From Aquimarina sp. BL5 (GTDB lineage: Bacteria; Bacteroidota; Bacteroidia; Flavobacteriales; Flavobacteriaceae): 64,000 bases of DNA. The stretch is from positions 3,743,501-3,807,500 of the forward strand of contig NZ_CP031963.1 in NCBI RefSeq assembly GCF_003443675.1, in the 5' to 3' direction. The position numbers were made by a program, and so were the translations under genes. Of the stretch, positions 36,011 to 44,235 are shown in pieces (position 1 is the first letter of the stretch; each line of letters opens with the position of its first letter). Under the pieces are notes generated by a model. It worked only from the letters and a program-made list of their open reading frames with translations, searched no databases and was not told the origin of the DNA.

Positions 36011-37159
36011 TTAATAACCGAAATCTTCTTTTATTTTATTAACCTTTTCTAACATGTAATCCTTAGTAAGAAAAGCTATTTCATTAAGTAAAAACCCATT
36101 TTCATAAGCTCTCATTGCTTTTTTAGGCTCTCCAAGTTGCTCATAACCTAAGCCAAGATAGTAGTATCCTAACATAGTTTCTGGATGTTCTTTAATAGCT
36201 AATTTACCAAGAGGCTCTAACTCTTCCCAAAGCTCCTTTTTCTCTATAGCTGTAGAAATTGCTATGAAATCATTTACTCTAATTTGGCGGTTGATTCCGT
36301 ATAATTTTTCGGTAGTATCATAGATATCTACAAGATAATCATATAATGATGTTTCCAAAGTAAGAATATCTTCCTTATAGGTTTTTTTGCTAATAGGGCG
36401 ATACATTTCGAAAATAGTTTCCAGAGCTTTTGGTATTCCTCTACCAACCAAAGTGTAATGAGAAGATTCATCAAAATTATCAAAGAAATAATTAACCTCA
36501 GGATTTTCTATAGTGGACAACTTTTCATTTACAGAGATTAAATTTTTCTTGATTTTATCTGCATCATTAGTAGCAGTTGCTAAGTAATACCATACGTCTG
36601 AATTTGCACCATTTAGGACATTAAAAATTCGCTCTTCCATAGGAGGGGCTAACTCAGGGCTTAGATTGATATACGCCTGAAAGATTGGGTTTTCTTTAAA
36701 TAAGAAATAATTAATAAAATTAGAGGTGTAGTCGTGACCAACTATCATTTTTAGCTGAGCAGTTCTATACGTTTCTTCGATATATGGTAACAATTCCTGA
36801 CCAATAAATTCAAAAAATTCAGCTCCTTTACCTTCAGGTAAATAACTAGCTAAATCATATCTACAATCATCTTCTCTTGTTTTTCTCTGAAGAACACCAA
36901 CTACGATAGATTCAGGCATATCTTCCCAATATGAGAAATAATCTACATTACCAGCAACTGGTTCGAATAAATGATCACCATCTAATACGATAATTACGGG
37001 ATACGTTTTATCTTCATTTTTTTCATAATTACGAGGCAATTGGATTTTTAAATCTCGGTTCTGATCCAGTTTAATAGATCTAAATGTTTCGTATTTTACT
37101 TGACCATAAGAGATCGAGCTAAAGATGGATATAAGAATTAAAAATATACTTTTCTTCAT
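36011..37159 (-). CDS. secreted esterase-fold protein lacking the nucleophile serine, with TPR tail
   Basis: A 382-aa protein with signal peptide (MKKSIFLILISIFSSISYGQ). Residues about 35-270 resemble putative esterases of the esterase-D type (TYPVIIVLDGDHLFEPVAGNVDYFSY, SIVVGVLQ, ELLPYIEETYRT). The nucleophile elbow, normally GHSxGG, reads GHDYTS with Asp143 in place of Ser, so normal hydrolysis is not expected. The C-terminal part (about 315-375, LGYYYLGLGYEQLGEPKKAMRAYENGF) is a TPR pair. It may be a binding pseudo-enzyme. Whether it shares a transcript with the gene 109 nt upstream is uncertain. Confidence 0.8.
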   Translation of the reverse strand: MKKSIFLILISIFSSISYGQVKYETFRSIKLDQNRDLKIQLPRNYEKNEDKTYPVIIVLDGDHLFEPVAGNVDYFSYWEDMPESIVVGVLQRKTREDDCRYDLASYLPEGKGAEFFEFIGQELLPYIEETYRTAQLKMIVGHDYTSNFINYFLFKENPIFQAYINLSPELAPPMEERIFNVLNGANSDVWYYLATATNDADKIKKNLISVNEKLSTIENPEVNYFFDNFDESSHYTLVGRGIPKALETIFEMYRPISKKTYKEDILTLETSLYDYLVDIYDTTEKLYGINRQIRVNDFIAISTAIEKKELWEELEPLGKLAIKEHPETMLGYYYLGLGYEQLGEPKKAMRAYENGFLLNEIAFLTKDYMLEKVNKIKEDFGY

Positions 37160-37268
37160 AAGTAGTAAGATTAAGGTTAAGCGAGTGACAATATATAAAT
37201 TATTTTAAACCTTTGAAATTTTATAACAAACCGACAAAATAATCAATCTATTGTTTATAAGCGTTTTA

Positions 37269-38246
37269 TTAAGTTTTTTTTTCTCTATTTAAAATCGGCA
37301 GGAATAAAAATGATAACGCACCAACGATAATATTTATTGCAGTTTGAGAACCCCACAAAATCCAGCCAAAAGCTTCTCCATCACTTTTTTCGAAACCAAA
37401 AAAAATAAATACAGCTCCGACAACAATTGGAAAAGGTAATATCCCAATACCTCCATTCGTAGTGGACATAGAAAAAGAGCCAACTACAAAAGCCACAAGA
37501 ATTACTCCTATAGAAGCATTATCTAAATTTGGGACAGCAAATTTTATAACATAAAACATTAATACGTATAAAAACCATATCAGGATAGTATGAAAAAGGA
37601 AAGCCCATTTTTGCTTCATAGAGAAGATGCTTTTCATTCCATCTAATAAACCCATCCCGAAATCTTTAATTTTTACAATCCATTTGTTGGAAGACTTTTG
37701 GAGAATTTTTAGTCCTAAAAAACCAATAAGTATTAGAGATAGAATGATCCCAAGTGTAAGTAAAGGATTAATGTTTTTTTCTTCAAGAAAGTTAAGTAAA
37801 TACTCCGTCTGTAGAATACCTGCCATAGTGGTTACTATGATAAGCATAATTAAATCAGTTATCCTTTCTGAAACGATGGTTCCGAAAGCTTTTTCAAAAG
37901 GAATTTTTTCATAAGTGGATGCCGTAAAACCTCTTAACACTTCACCAGATCTGGGGACTCCTAGATTGGATAGGTAACCTACCATTACTGCCATAAAACT
38001 ATTGTGTAGCTTAGGATTGTAACCAAGAGGATTTAATAAAAATTTCCAGCGATATGCTCTGGAGATATGAGATATGATACCTAATGTAAGTGATACTAGT
38101 ACCCAAATTGGATCGGCATTTTTAATATTTTGTAATAATTTAGTTCTGTATTCTGGAGTTGCAGAACTGAGAAAATACCAAATTAAAAAAACTCCCAACA
38201 TCAGCGGGAGTATTATTTTTAAAAACTTTATGAATTTAGGATTCAC
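37269..38246 (-). CDS. UPF0104/LPG-synthase-type flippase-like membrane protein
   Basis: A 325-aa integral membrane protein with about eight segments (about 7-27, 43-62, 120-145, 155-180, 208-235, 240-262, 265-285, 293-315). The family signature is visible in RAYRWKFLLNPLGY, NLGVPRSGEVLRGF and TTNGGIGILPFPIVVGAVF. Relatives form the membrane half of lysylphosphatidylglycerol synthase or act as stand-alone lipid transporters; the aminoacyltransferase half is absent. It starts 4 nt after panD, clearly one operon. The lipid handled is unknown. Confidence 0.88.
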   Translation of the reverse strand: MNPKFIKFLKIILPLMLGVFLIWYFLSSATPEYRTKLLQNIKNADPIWVLVSLTLGIISHISRAYRWKFLLNPLGYNPKLHNSFMAVMVGYLSNLGVPRSGEVLRGFTASTYEKIPFEKAFGTIVSERITDLIMLIIVTTMAGILQTEYLLNFLEEKNINPLLTLGIILSLILIGFLGLKILQKSSNKWIVKIKDFGMGLLDGMKSIFSMKQKWAFLFHTILIWFLYVLMFYVIKFAVPNLDNASIGVILVAFVVGSFSMSTTNGGIGILPFPIVVGAVFIFFGFEKSDGEAFGWILWGSQTAINIIVGALSFLFLPILNREKKT

Positions 38247-38250
38247 TCTT

Positions 38251-38601
38251 TTACTTTAGTAAGTTGTTTTCCTCATTAGGAAACAACAATGATGGTTTAA
38301 ACTTTTTAGCAGCTTCAATATCCATCATTGCGTAAGTGATAAGAATTAATATATCTCCTTTAGCGACTTTTCTGGCAGCTGCTCCATTTAGTGTAATTTC
38401 TCCGCTATTTCTAGGTCCTGGAATAGCATAAGTTTCTAGGCGTTCACCGTTATTATTATTAACGATCTGTACCTTTTCTCCTTCTATGATATTAGCGGCA
38501 TCCATTAAATCTTCGTCAATAGTAATACTACCTATATAATTTAGGTCAGCACCTGTTACCTTAACGCGATGAATTTTTGATTTTACAACGTGTACAAACA
38601 T
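38251..38601 (-). CDS. panD: aspartate 1-decarboxylase
   Basis: Makes beta-alanine for pantothenate. A 116-aa pyruvoyl enzyme; the self-cleavage site is Gly24-Ser25 in NYIGSITID, identical in position to the E. coli enzyme. Lys9 ([16 protein letters not shown]) and Tyr22 are kept. It lies between panC (19 nt upstream) and the flippase-like gene (4 nt downstream). The partner PanM is not expected in this phylum. Confidence 0.97.
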   Translation of the reverse strand: MFVHVVKSKIHRVKVTGADLNYIGSITIDEDLMDAANIIEGEKVQIVNNNNGERLETYAIPGPRNSGEITLNGAAARKVAKGDILILITYAMMDIEAAKKFKPSLLFPNEENNLLK

Positions 38602-38620
38602 CTTACAAATTTAGTTATTT

Positions 38621-39469
38621 TTAATTTAGGGCAATGTTATCTATAAGTCTAACCTCTCCTGCAAAAACTGCAATAAAAGCTCGATACTTGGTGTTCTTTC
38701 GTTTTCTTTTGATCGATTTAAGATTAGAAACTTTAGCGATCTCAAAATATTCTAATTCCAACGTCTCATTACTTTTAAACTGTTCTGAAACCCAATCTAT
38801 TAAATCTATTACACTTTTTGTGCCAAAATCATTTTTGACTTGTTTTAATGTCTTGTATATCAAAGGAGATTCTTGAAGTTGTTTTTTGTTTAGTCTTTTG
38901 TTTCGGGAGCTTAATGCCAATCCACTATCTTCTCTGTAAATAGGGCAGCCAATAATTTTTACTGACATTTTTTCAATCTCAACTAGTTTTTTGACAATTT
39001 GAAGTTGTTGAAAATCTTTTTCACCAAAATAAGCCTTGGTTGGGGATACAATAGTAAATAGATGTTTAAGAACTGTTCCAACTCCATCAAAATGACCTGG
39101 GCGAAATCTACCTTCCATTTCGTGTTCTAATCCATTAAAATCATACTTAAGAGAATTGTTTTTTGATCCATATATTTCTTCCGGTTTCGGTGCAAAAACA
39201 ATAATTGCTTTAGATAAATTAGAAAGAAGTACTACATCCGAATCAAGAGTACGTGGATAATTAACTAAATCTTCAGAGTTATTAAATTGAGTTGGATTGA
39301 CAAAAATACTGACAATGACAACTTGATTTTGATCGATTGCTTTTTGTACCAAAGCTAGATGGCCATGATGTAAAGCTCCCATTGTAGGAACAAAACCAAT
39401 GCTTTTATTTTGTTTATGTAAGTCTGCAACATCTCGTTCAATGTCCAGTCTTTTCTCGTATACCCGCAT
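38621..39469 (-). CDS. panC: pantoate-beta-alanine ligase
   Basis: ATP-dependent condensation of pantoate with beta-alanine, 282 aa. It shows the HIGH-type motif MGALHHGHLAL, IFVNPTQF, the GHFDGVGTVL segment, FGEKDFQQL and the KMSKS-like SSRNKRL. Its product step follows PanD in the same operon, so the two enzymes are co-expressed. It is divergent from the glycogen-synthase-like gene; back-to-back -7 boxes lie between them. Confidence 0.97.
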   Translation of the reverse strand: MRVYEKRLDIERDVADLHKQNKSIGFVPTMGALHHGHLALVQKAIDQNQVVIVSIFVNPTQFNNSEDLVNYPRTLDSDVVLLSNLSKAIIVFAPKPEEIYGSKNNSLKYDFNGLEHEMEGRFRPGHFDGVGTVLKHLFTIVSPTKAYFGEKDFQQLQIVKKLVEIEKMSVKIIGCPIYREDSGLALSSRNKRLNKKQLQESPLIYKTLKQVKNDFGTKSVIDLIDWVSEQFKSNETLELEYFEIAKVSNLKSIKRKRKNTKYRAFIAVFAGEVRLIDNIALN

Positions 39470-39491
39470 TTATCTAAAAGTTAAAGGCGTG

Positions 39492-39538
39492 CAAAAATAA
39501 GATATTACTGGCAGACTACATAAATTTTCGTAATTTTG
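39492..39538. promoter_or_regulatory. divergent promoters of panC and glgA-like gene
   Basis: The minus-strand TATTTTTG (39492-39499) serves panC (22 nt before its ATG). The plus-strand TAATTTTG (39531-39538) serves the glgA-like gene (39 nt before its ATG). Both match TAnnTTTG exactly. Confidence 0.6.
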
Positions 39539-39577
39539 CAAAAATTTATTCCTAAGGAGACGAGAAAAGTAGATCAT

Positions 39578-40387
39578 ATGAAAGATAAGAGGATATTGTA
39601 CGTATCATCAGAAGTAATACCTTACCTACCAGAGACAGAGATTTCATCGATGTCTTTCGAAGCACCAAGAATGGTAAACAGCAAAGGCGGGCAAATTAGA
39701 ATTTTTATGCCCAGATACGGAAACATTAATGAACGTAGACATCAACTACACGAAGTAATTCGTTTATCTGGGATGAATCTTGTTATTAATGATCTAGATA
39801 TGCCTTTGATTATCAAAGTAGCTTCTATCCCTAAAGAAAGGATGCAGGTTTATTTTATTGACAATGAAGATTATTTCAAGCGAAAAGCCACCCTTACTGA
39901 CGAAGAAGGAAATCTATTTCCAGACAATGATGAGCGGGCAATATTTTTTGCAAAAGGAGTTATTGAGACGGTTAAGAAATTAAATTGGTCTCCTGATGTA
40001 ATACATGTTCACGGATGGTTAGCATCTATGCTTCCATTATATCTAAGAAATTATTATGCTAATGAACCATTATTTAGCCATAGTAAGATTGTAACTTCTG
40101 TTTATGATCATGGATATAAAGGAACGTTGGACAAAAATATGTTAGAAAAAGTTAAGTTTGATGGAATAGATGAAGAGAAGATAGCTGATCTTGCTAAACC
40201 AACATATAATAATGTAATGAAAGTTGCAATAGATAATTCTGATGCAATAATTGTTGGGTCGGAAGAAATTCCTGAAGAACTTTCCAAACATTTAGAAACT
40301 ATAGATCAACCTGTATTAGAATATAAAAAACCAGATGAATTTGCTGAAGCCTATGAATCCTTCTATCAGACAGAAGTGTTGGTGTAG
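39578..40387 (+). CDS. glycogen/starch synthase-like protein, N-terminal GT5 domain only
   Basis: 269 aa from the ATG at 39578 (MKDKRILYVSSEVIPYLPET); an earlier TTG frame start is inside the promoter and is rejected. It matches only the N-terminal half of glycogen synthase (DVIHVHGWLASMLPLYLRNYY, KIVTSVYDHGYKGTL); the C-terminal nucleotide-sugar half of the GT-B fold is absent, and the ADP-glucose-binding KxGG motif is replaced by MVNSKGGQIR. The same short form is, from memory, usual in Flavobacteriaceae, so it is not a recent truncation. It precedes the DUF4270 gene by 14 nt. Catalysis is doubtful. Confidence 0.85.
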   Translation: MKDKRILYVSSEVIPYLPETEISSMSFEAPRMVNSKGGQIRIFMPRYGNINERRHQLHEVIRLSGMNLVINDLDMPLIIKVASIPKERMQVYFIDNEDYFKRKATLTDEEGNLFPDNDERAIFFAKGVIETVKKLNWSPDVIHVHGWLASMLPLYLRNYYANEPLFSHSKIVTSVYDHGYKGTLDKNMLEKVKFDGIDEEKIADLAKPTYNNVMKVAIDNSDAIIVGSEEIPEELSKHLETIDQPVLEYKKPDEFAEAYESFYQTEVLV

Positions 40388-40401
40388 CAAAAGGAACTAT
40401 T

Positions 40402-42168
40402 ATGAATTTGAAAAATGTTTTGATCAAAATAACAGCTATAGTAGCTGTTATTTTTACTGCTGTATCTTGTGATGATGATTTTAATTCAGTTGGAAGTGAG
40501 GTAATTGGAGATGTAAATTTTGAAGATGACGAATACAATGCTATTCCGATAGCCTACAGTAAAAGATTTGAAAAAGTCCAAACCAGTGGTTTACCTAATA
40601 ATTTATTAGGAGTTTACAATGATCCAGTGTATGGGCAATCTGTTTATAGTATAGTTTCAGAGGTGATACCTAGTCAGTTTAATCCTTCTTTTGGGAGAGA
40701 TGCGATTCTAGATAGTGTAGTATTGAATGTACCATACTTTAGTAATATAACAGAATCAAATACAGAAGATGGAGTAGTCGTTAATACATTTGAATTAGAT
40801 TCGGTGTATGGTTCTAGTGATATAAAATTATCAGTTTATCATTCTGACTATTTTCTAAGAGATTTTGATCTTGATCAAGGAGCAGAAGAAAGACAAGTAT
40901 ATTTTTCTGATGATATTTCCGGAAATTTTGGTTCTAGCCTTGAGAATAGGTTGTTGTTTGAAGAAAATAATTTTAAACCTTCTTCAAAGGAAATACGATT
41001 ATTAACGGAGACAGAGGATGATGCTACTGACGATACCGATGCTGATGGTACTGAATTTTCAACATTTATTCCAGCGTTAAGATTAGTATTGGTTTCTGAA
41101 GATGCAGCGGCTGCAGCTACGGCATTAAATCCTGATCCAGATAACAATCCTAGTACCGATAATACTAGGGTTGGAAATCAAGAACTAATTAATTATTTCA
41201 CATCCTTGTTTTTAGATAAAGAAGGAAGTATCGAATTAAGTAATCCAAACAATTTCCGAAACTATTTTAGAGGTCTTTATTTTAAAGCAGAATCAATTAC
41301 AAGTGATGGAAGTCTTGTATTTTTTGATATATCAGATGCAAATCTCACACTACACTATTCTTTCGAAACAGATAATGTAGACGAAGAAGATGAGGATGGA
41401 GATGGAGATATAACAGAACTTTTACGAGATGAAAGTAGTTTTGTTCTTAATTTTTCCAATAATATTGTAAATAGTATTGATTTTGATTTTTCTAATGCTA
41501 CATTAAATGATGGTGTTACTACTTTCGAAAGAGCTTTAGATGATCAAGATGAAGTTAATGGTGAGGCAAACCTGTTTTTGAAAGGTGGAGAAGGATCTTT
41601 TGCAGTTTTGGACTTGTTTAATGGTATGATAACTAATGAAGATGGAGAATTAGAAAATGAACTAGATTTCTTAAAACGACAGGATTGGTTGATTAATGAG
41701 GCTAGTATGAAAATTTATATCAATCAGGATGAAATGGTATCTGGAGATACCGAACCGGAGAGGATATATGTATTTAATGAGGAAACAGGAGCGGTTCTTG
41801 TTGACTTCTTAGCAGACCCAACATCTAATCAAACGAGCCCCATACTCTCTGTTACTAATCATTTGGGAAGGATTAGTAGAGATAGTGATGAAAATGGAGA
41901 ATTTTATAAAATAAGATTGACACGTCATGTGATCAATATTCTAAATGAAGATACAGATAATGTAAAACTAGGATTGTCAGTGTCTCAAAATGTTAATATT
42001 GTAGCAAACGCTGAAGGATTTACCCCTAATAACACTGAAGATGAAATCATCCCCTTTTCATCCATAATATCCCATGAAGGGACCATTCTTTATGGAAATA
42101 GAACCGATGTTCCTGAAGAAAAACGTTTAAAGCTTGATATTTTTTATACAAGAACAAAAAGTAATTAA
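40402..42168 (+). CDS. DUF4270 lipoprotein
   Basis: A 588-aa outer-membrane or periplasmic lipoprotein. The signal ends in the lipobox VSC (MNLKNVLIKITAIVAVIFTAVSC, Cys23). The mature part starts DDDFNSVGSEVIGD and is beta-rich with repeated acidic, Asn/Asp-rich segments (TDDTDADGTE, DEEDEDGDGDI). DUF4270 is a Bacteroidota-specific family with no established function. It sits tightly between the glgA-like gene and glmS (14 and 18 nt), a conserved arrangement, which hints at cell-envelope polysaccharide work. That link is inferred. Confidence 0.9.
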   Translation: MNLKNVLIKITAIVAVIFTAVSCDDDFNSVGSEVIGDVNFEDDEYNAIPIAYSKRFEKVQTSGLPNNLLGVYNDPVYGQSVYSIVSEVIPSQFNPSFGRDAILDSVVLNVPYFSNITESNTEDGVVVNTFELDSVYGSSDIKLSVYHSDYFLRDFDLDQGAEERQVYFSDDISGNFGSSLENRLLFEENNFKPSSKEIRLLTETEDDATDDTDADGTEFSTFIPALRLVLVSEDAAAAATALNPDPDNNPSTDNTRVGNQELINYFTSLFLDKEGSIELSNPNNFRNYFRGLYFKAESITSDGSLVFFDISDANLTLHYSFETDNVDEEDEDGDGDITELLRDESSFVLNFSNNIVNSIDFDFSNATLNDGVTTFERALDDQDEVNGEANLFLKGGEGSFAVLDLFNGMITNEDGELENELDFLKRQDWLINEASMKIYINQDEMVSGDTEPERIYVFNEETGAVLVDFLADPTSNQTSPILSVTNHLGRISRDSDENGEFYKIRLTRHVINILNEDTDNVKLGLSVSQNVNIVANAEGFTPNNTEDEIIPFSSIISHEGTILYGNRTDVPEEKRLKLDIFYTRTKSN

Positions 42169-42186
42169 CTGACAAACAAGTAAACC

Positions 42187-44034
42187 ATGTGTGGAATAGT
42201 AGGTTATATAGGTCATAGGGAGGCTTATCCAATAGTATTAAAAGGATTAAAAAGATTAGAGTATCGAGGGTATGATTCTGCAGGAATTGCACTTTACGAT
42301 GGTCAAGATATTAAGTTGTCCAAAACAAAGGGTAAAGTTGCTGATCTTGAAGAAAGGTTAGTAAAAGAAATTTCCACAAATGGAAATGTTGGAATAGGAC
42401 ATACTAGATGGGCTACTCACGGAGTTCCAAATGATGTCAATTCCCATCCTCATTATTCTAATTCTGGTGATCTTGTGATTATTCATAATGGAATTATAGA
42501 AAATTATGAATCACTAAGAAAAGAATTAATAAATAGAGGGTATACTTTTACCTCCGAGACAGATACGGAAGTATTAGTTAATTTGATTGAAGATGTAAAG
42601 ACAAAGGAAAATGTCAAATTAGGGAAAGCTGTTCAGATTGCATTAAATCAAACGGTTGGTGCTTATGCAATTGCAGTGTTTGACAGACAAAAACCTGATG
42701 AAATAGTTGTAGCGAGACTAGGAAGCCCGTTGGCAATTGGTGTTGGTGAAGACGAATTTTTTATCGCTTCTGATGCTTCTCCTTTTATAGAATACACTAA
42801 TAATGCTATATATCTCGAAGATGGCGAAATGGCTATTGTTCGAAGAAATAAAGGGATAAAAGTAAGAAAGATCAAAGATGATAGTCTTGTGGATCCTTAT
42901 CTACAGGAATTACAGATAAATCTTGAGCAAATAGAAAAAGGCGGATATGATCACTTTATGCTTAAAGAAATTTATGAGCAACCAAGTGCAATAAGTGATA
43001 CCTATAGAGGTAGAATGAGAGTCGCTGAAGGGATCATAAAAATGGCCGGTATTGATGATAATCTAGCAAAATTACTCAATGCCAAACGTATTCTTATTAT
43101 TGCTTGTGGTACTTCATGGCACGCTGGTCTTGTTGCTGAATATATTTTTGAAGAGTTAGTAAGAATTCCTGTAGAGGTAGAGTACGCTTCAGAATTTAGA
43201 TATAGAAACCCTGTTATCCATCAGGATGATGTGGTTATAGCTATATCGCAAAGTGGAGAGACTGCAGATACAATGGCTGCCATTAAATTAGCAAAAGAAC
43301 GAGGAGCATTTGTTTTTGGAGTATGTAATGTAGTTGGATCATCTATTTCCAGAGAAACACATGCAGGAGCCTATACACATGCTGGCCCAGAAATTGGAGT
43401 AGCATCTACCAAAGCTTTTACAACTCAGATTACAGTACTCTCGTTGATAGCGTTAAAGTTAGCAGAAAGAAAAGGAACTATTTCTAATAGTGATTTTCAT
43501 TATTATTTGCAGGAACTAGAACGCATTCCGGAAAAAGTGAAACTAGCATTAGAGTCTAATGATCATATTAAATTAATTGCTGATAAATATAAGGAAGCTA
43601 AGAATTTCCTATATCTAGGAAGAGGGTATAACTTCCCAGTAGCTCTAGAAGGAGCGTTAAAATTAAAGGAAATTTCATATATACACGCAGAAGGATATCC
43701 TGCGGCAGAGATGAAGCATGGTCCCATTGCTCTTATAGATGAGCATATGCCTGTGGTTGTAATTGCTACCAAAAAGGGGCATTATGATAAGGTAGTCAGT
43801 AATATTCAAGAAATTAAATCTAGAAAAGGAAAAATTATAGGTATTGTTACAGAAGGAGATGAAACAGTAAAAAAACTCGCAGATCATGTAATCGAAATAC
43901 CAGAAACTATAGAGTTTCTTACTCCTCTTTTAACGACAATACCGCTTCAGTTATTATCATATCATATTGCTGTTATGTTAGATAAGAATGTAGATCAACC
44001 GAGAAATTTGGCAAAATCAGTTACAGTAGAATAA
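42187..44034 (+). CDS. glmS: glutamine-fructose-6-phosphate aminotransferase (isomerising)
   Basis: Makes glucosamine-6-phosphate for peptidoglycan and lipopolysaccharide. 615 aa: the N-terminal glutaminase has Cys2 as nucleophile (MCGIVGYIG) and GHTRWATHG; two SIS domains follow (ISQSGETADTM, STKAFTTQ), ending in PRNLAKSVTVE, the usual C terminus. It ends the glgA-like/DUF4270 operon and is followed by a very strong palindromic terminator. No glmS ribozyme is visible upstream, as expected outside Firmicutes. Confidence 0.98.
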   Translation: MCGIVGYIGHREAYPIVLKGLKRLEYRGYDSAGIALYDGQDIKLSKTKGKVADLEERLVKEISTNGNVGIGHTRWATHGVPNDVNSHPHYSNSGDLVIIHNGIIENYESLRKELINRGYTFTSETDTEVLVNLIEDVKTKENVKLGKAVQIALNQTVGAYAIAVFDRQKPDEIVVARLGSPLAIGVGEDEFFIASDASPFIEYTNNAIYLEDGEMAIVRRNKGIKVRKIKDDSLVDPYLQELQINLEQIEKGGYDHFMLKEIYEQPSAISDTYRGRMRVAEGIIKMAGIDDNLAKLLNAKRILIIACGTSWHAGLVAEYIFEELVRIPVEVEYASEFRYRNPVIHQDDVVIAISQSGETADTMAAIKLAKERGAFVFGVCNVVGSSISRETHAGAYTHAGPEIGVASTKAFTTQITVLSLIALKLAERKGTISNSDFHYYLQELERIPEKVKLALESNDHIKLIADKYKEAKNFLYLGRGYNFPVALEGALKLKEISYIHAEGYPAAEMKHGPIALIDEHMPVVVIATKKGHYDKVVSNIQEIKSRKGKIIGIVTEGDETVKKLADHVIEIPETIEFLTPLLTTIPLQLLSYHIAVMLDKNVDQPRNLAKSVTVE

Positions 44035-44066
44035 TATTCAAAAACATAGAAAACCACTTGTTTTAA

Positions 44067-44100
44067 TGCAAAAATGTGCGATATATCGCACATTTTTGCA
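44067..44100. terminator. 34-bp perfect palindrome after glmS
   Basis: Arms TGCAAAAATGTGCGA (44067-44081) and TCGCACATTTTTGCA (44086-44100) around TATA; perfect over 34 bp. It is most likely the glmS terminator. Confidence 0.75.
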
Positions 44101-44235
44101 TTTAATCGATAAAAAACAATTAAAAACTATGCGTGAATAGTATTTTTTTTATTAGTTTCGCGGCTGGAGTGGATAAATTCCGTTTAAACAAGTTTAAGTT
44201 GTCCCAACAAACTTAAACTTTAAAATATCCTATTT

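Noticed and set aside
39536-39577. TTG start for the glgA-like protein
   Set aside because: It lies within the -7 promoter box; the downstream ATG gives the normal GT5 N terminus.
42100-42190. glmS ribozyme or riboswitch upstream of glmS
   Set aside because: Only 18 nt separate glmS from the DUF4270 gene and no ribozyme structure fits.
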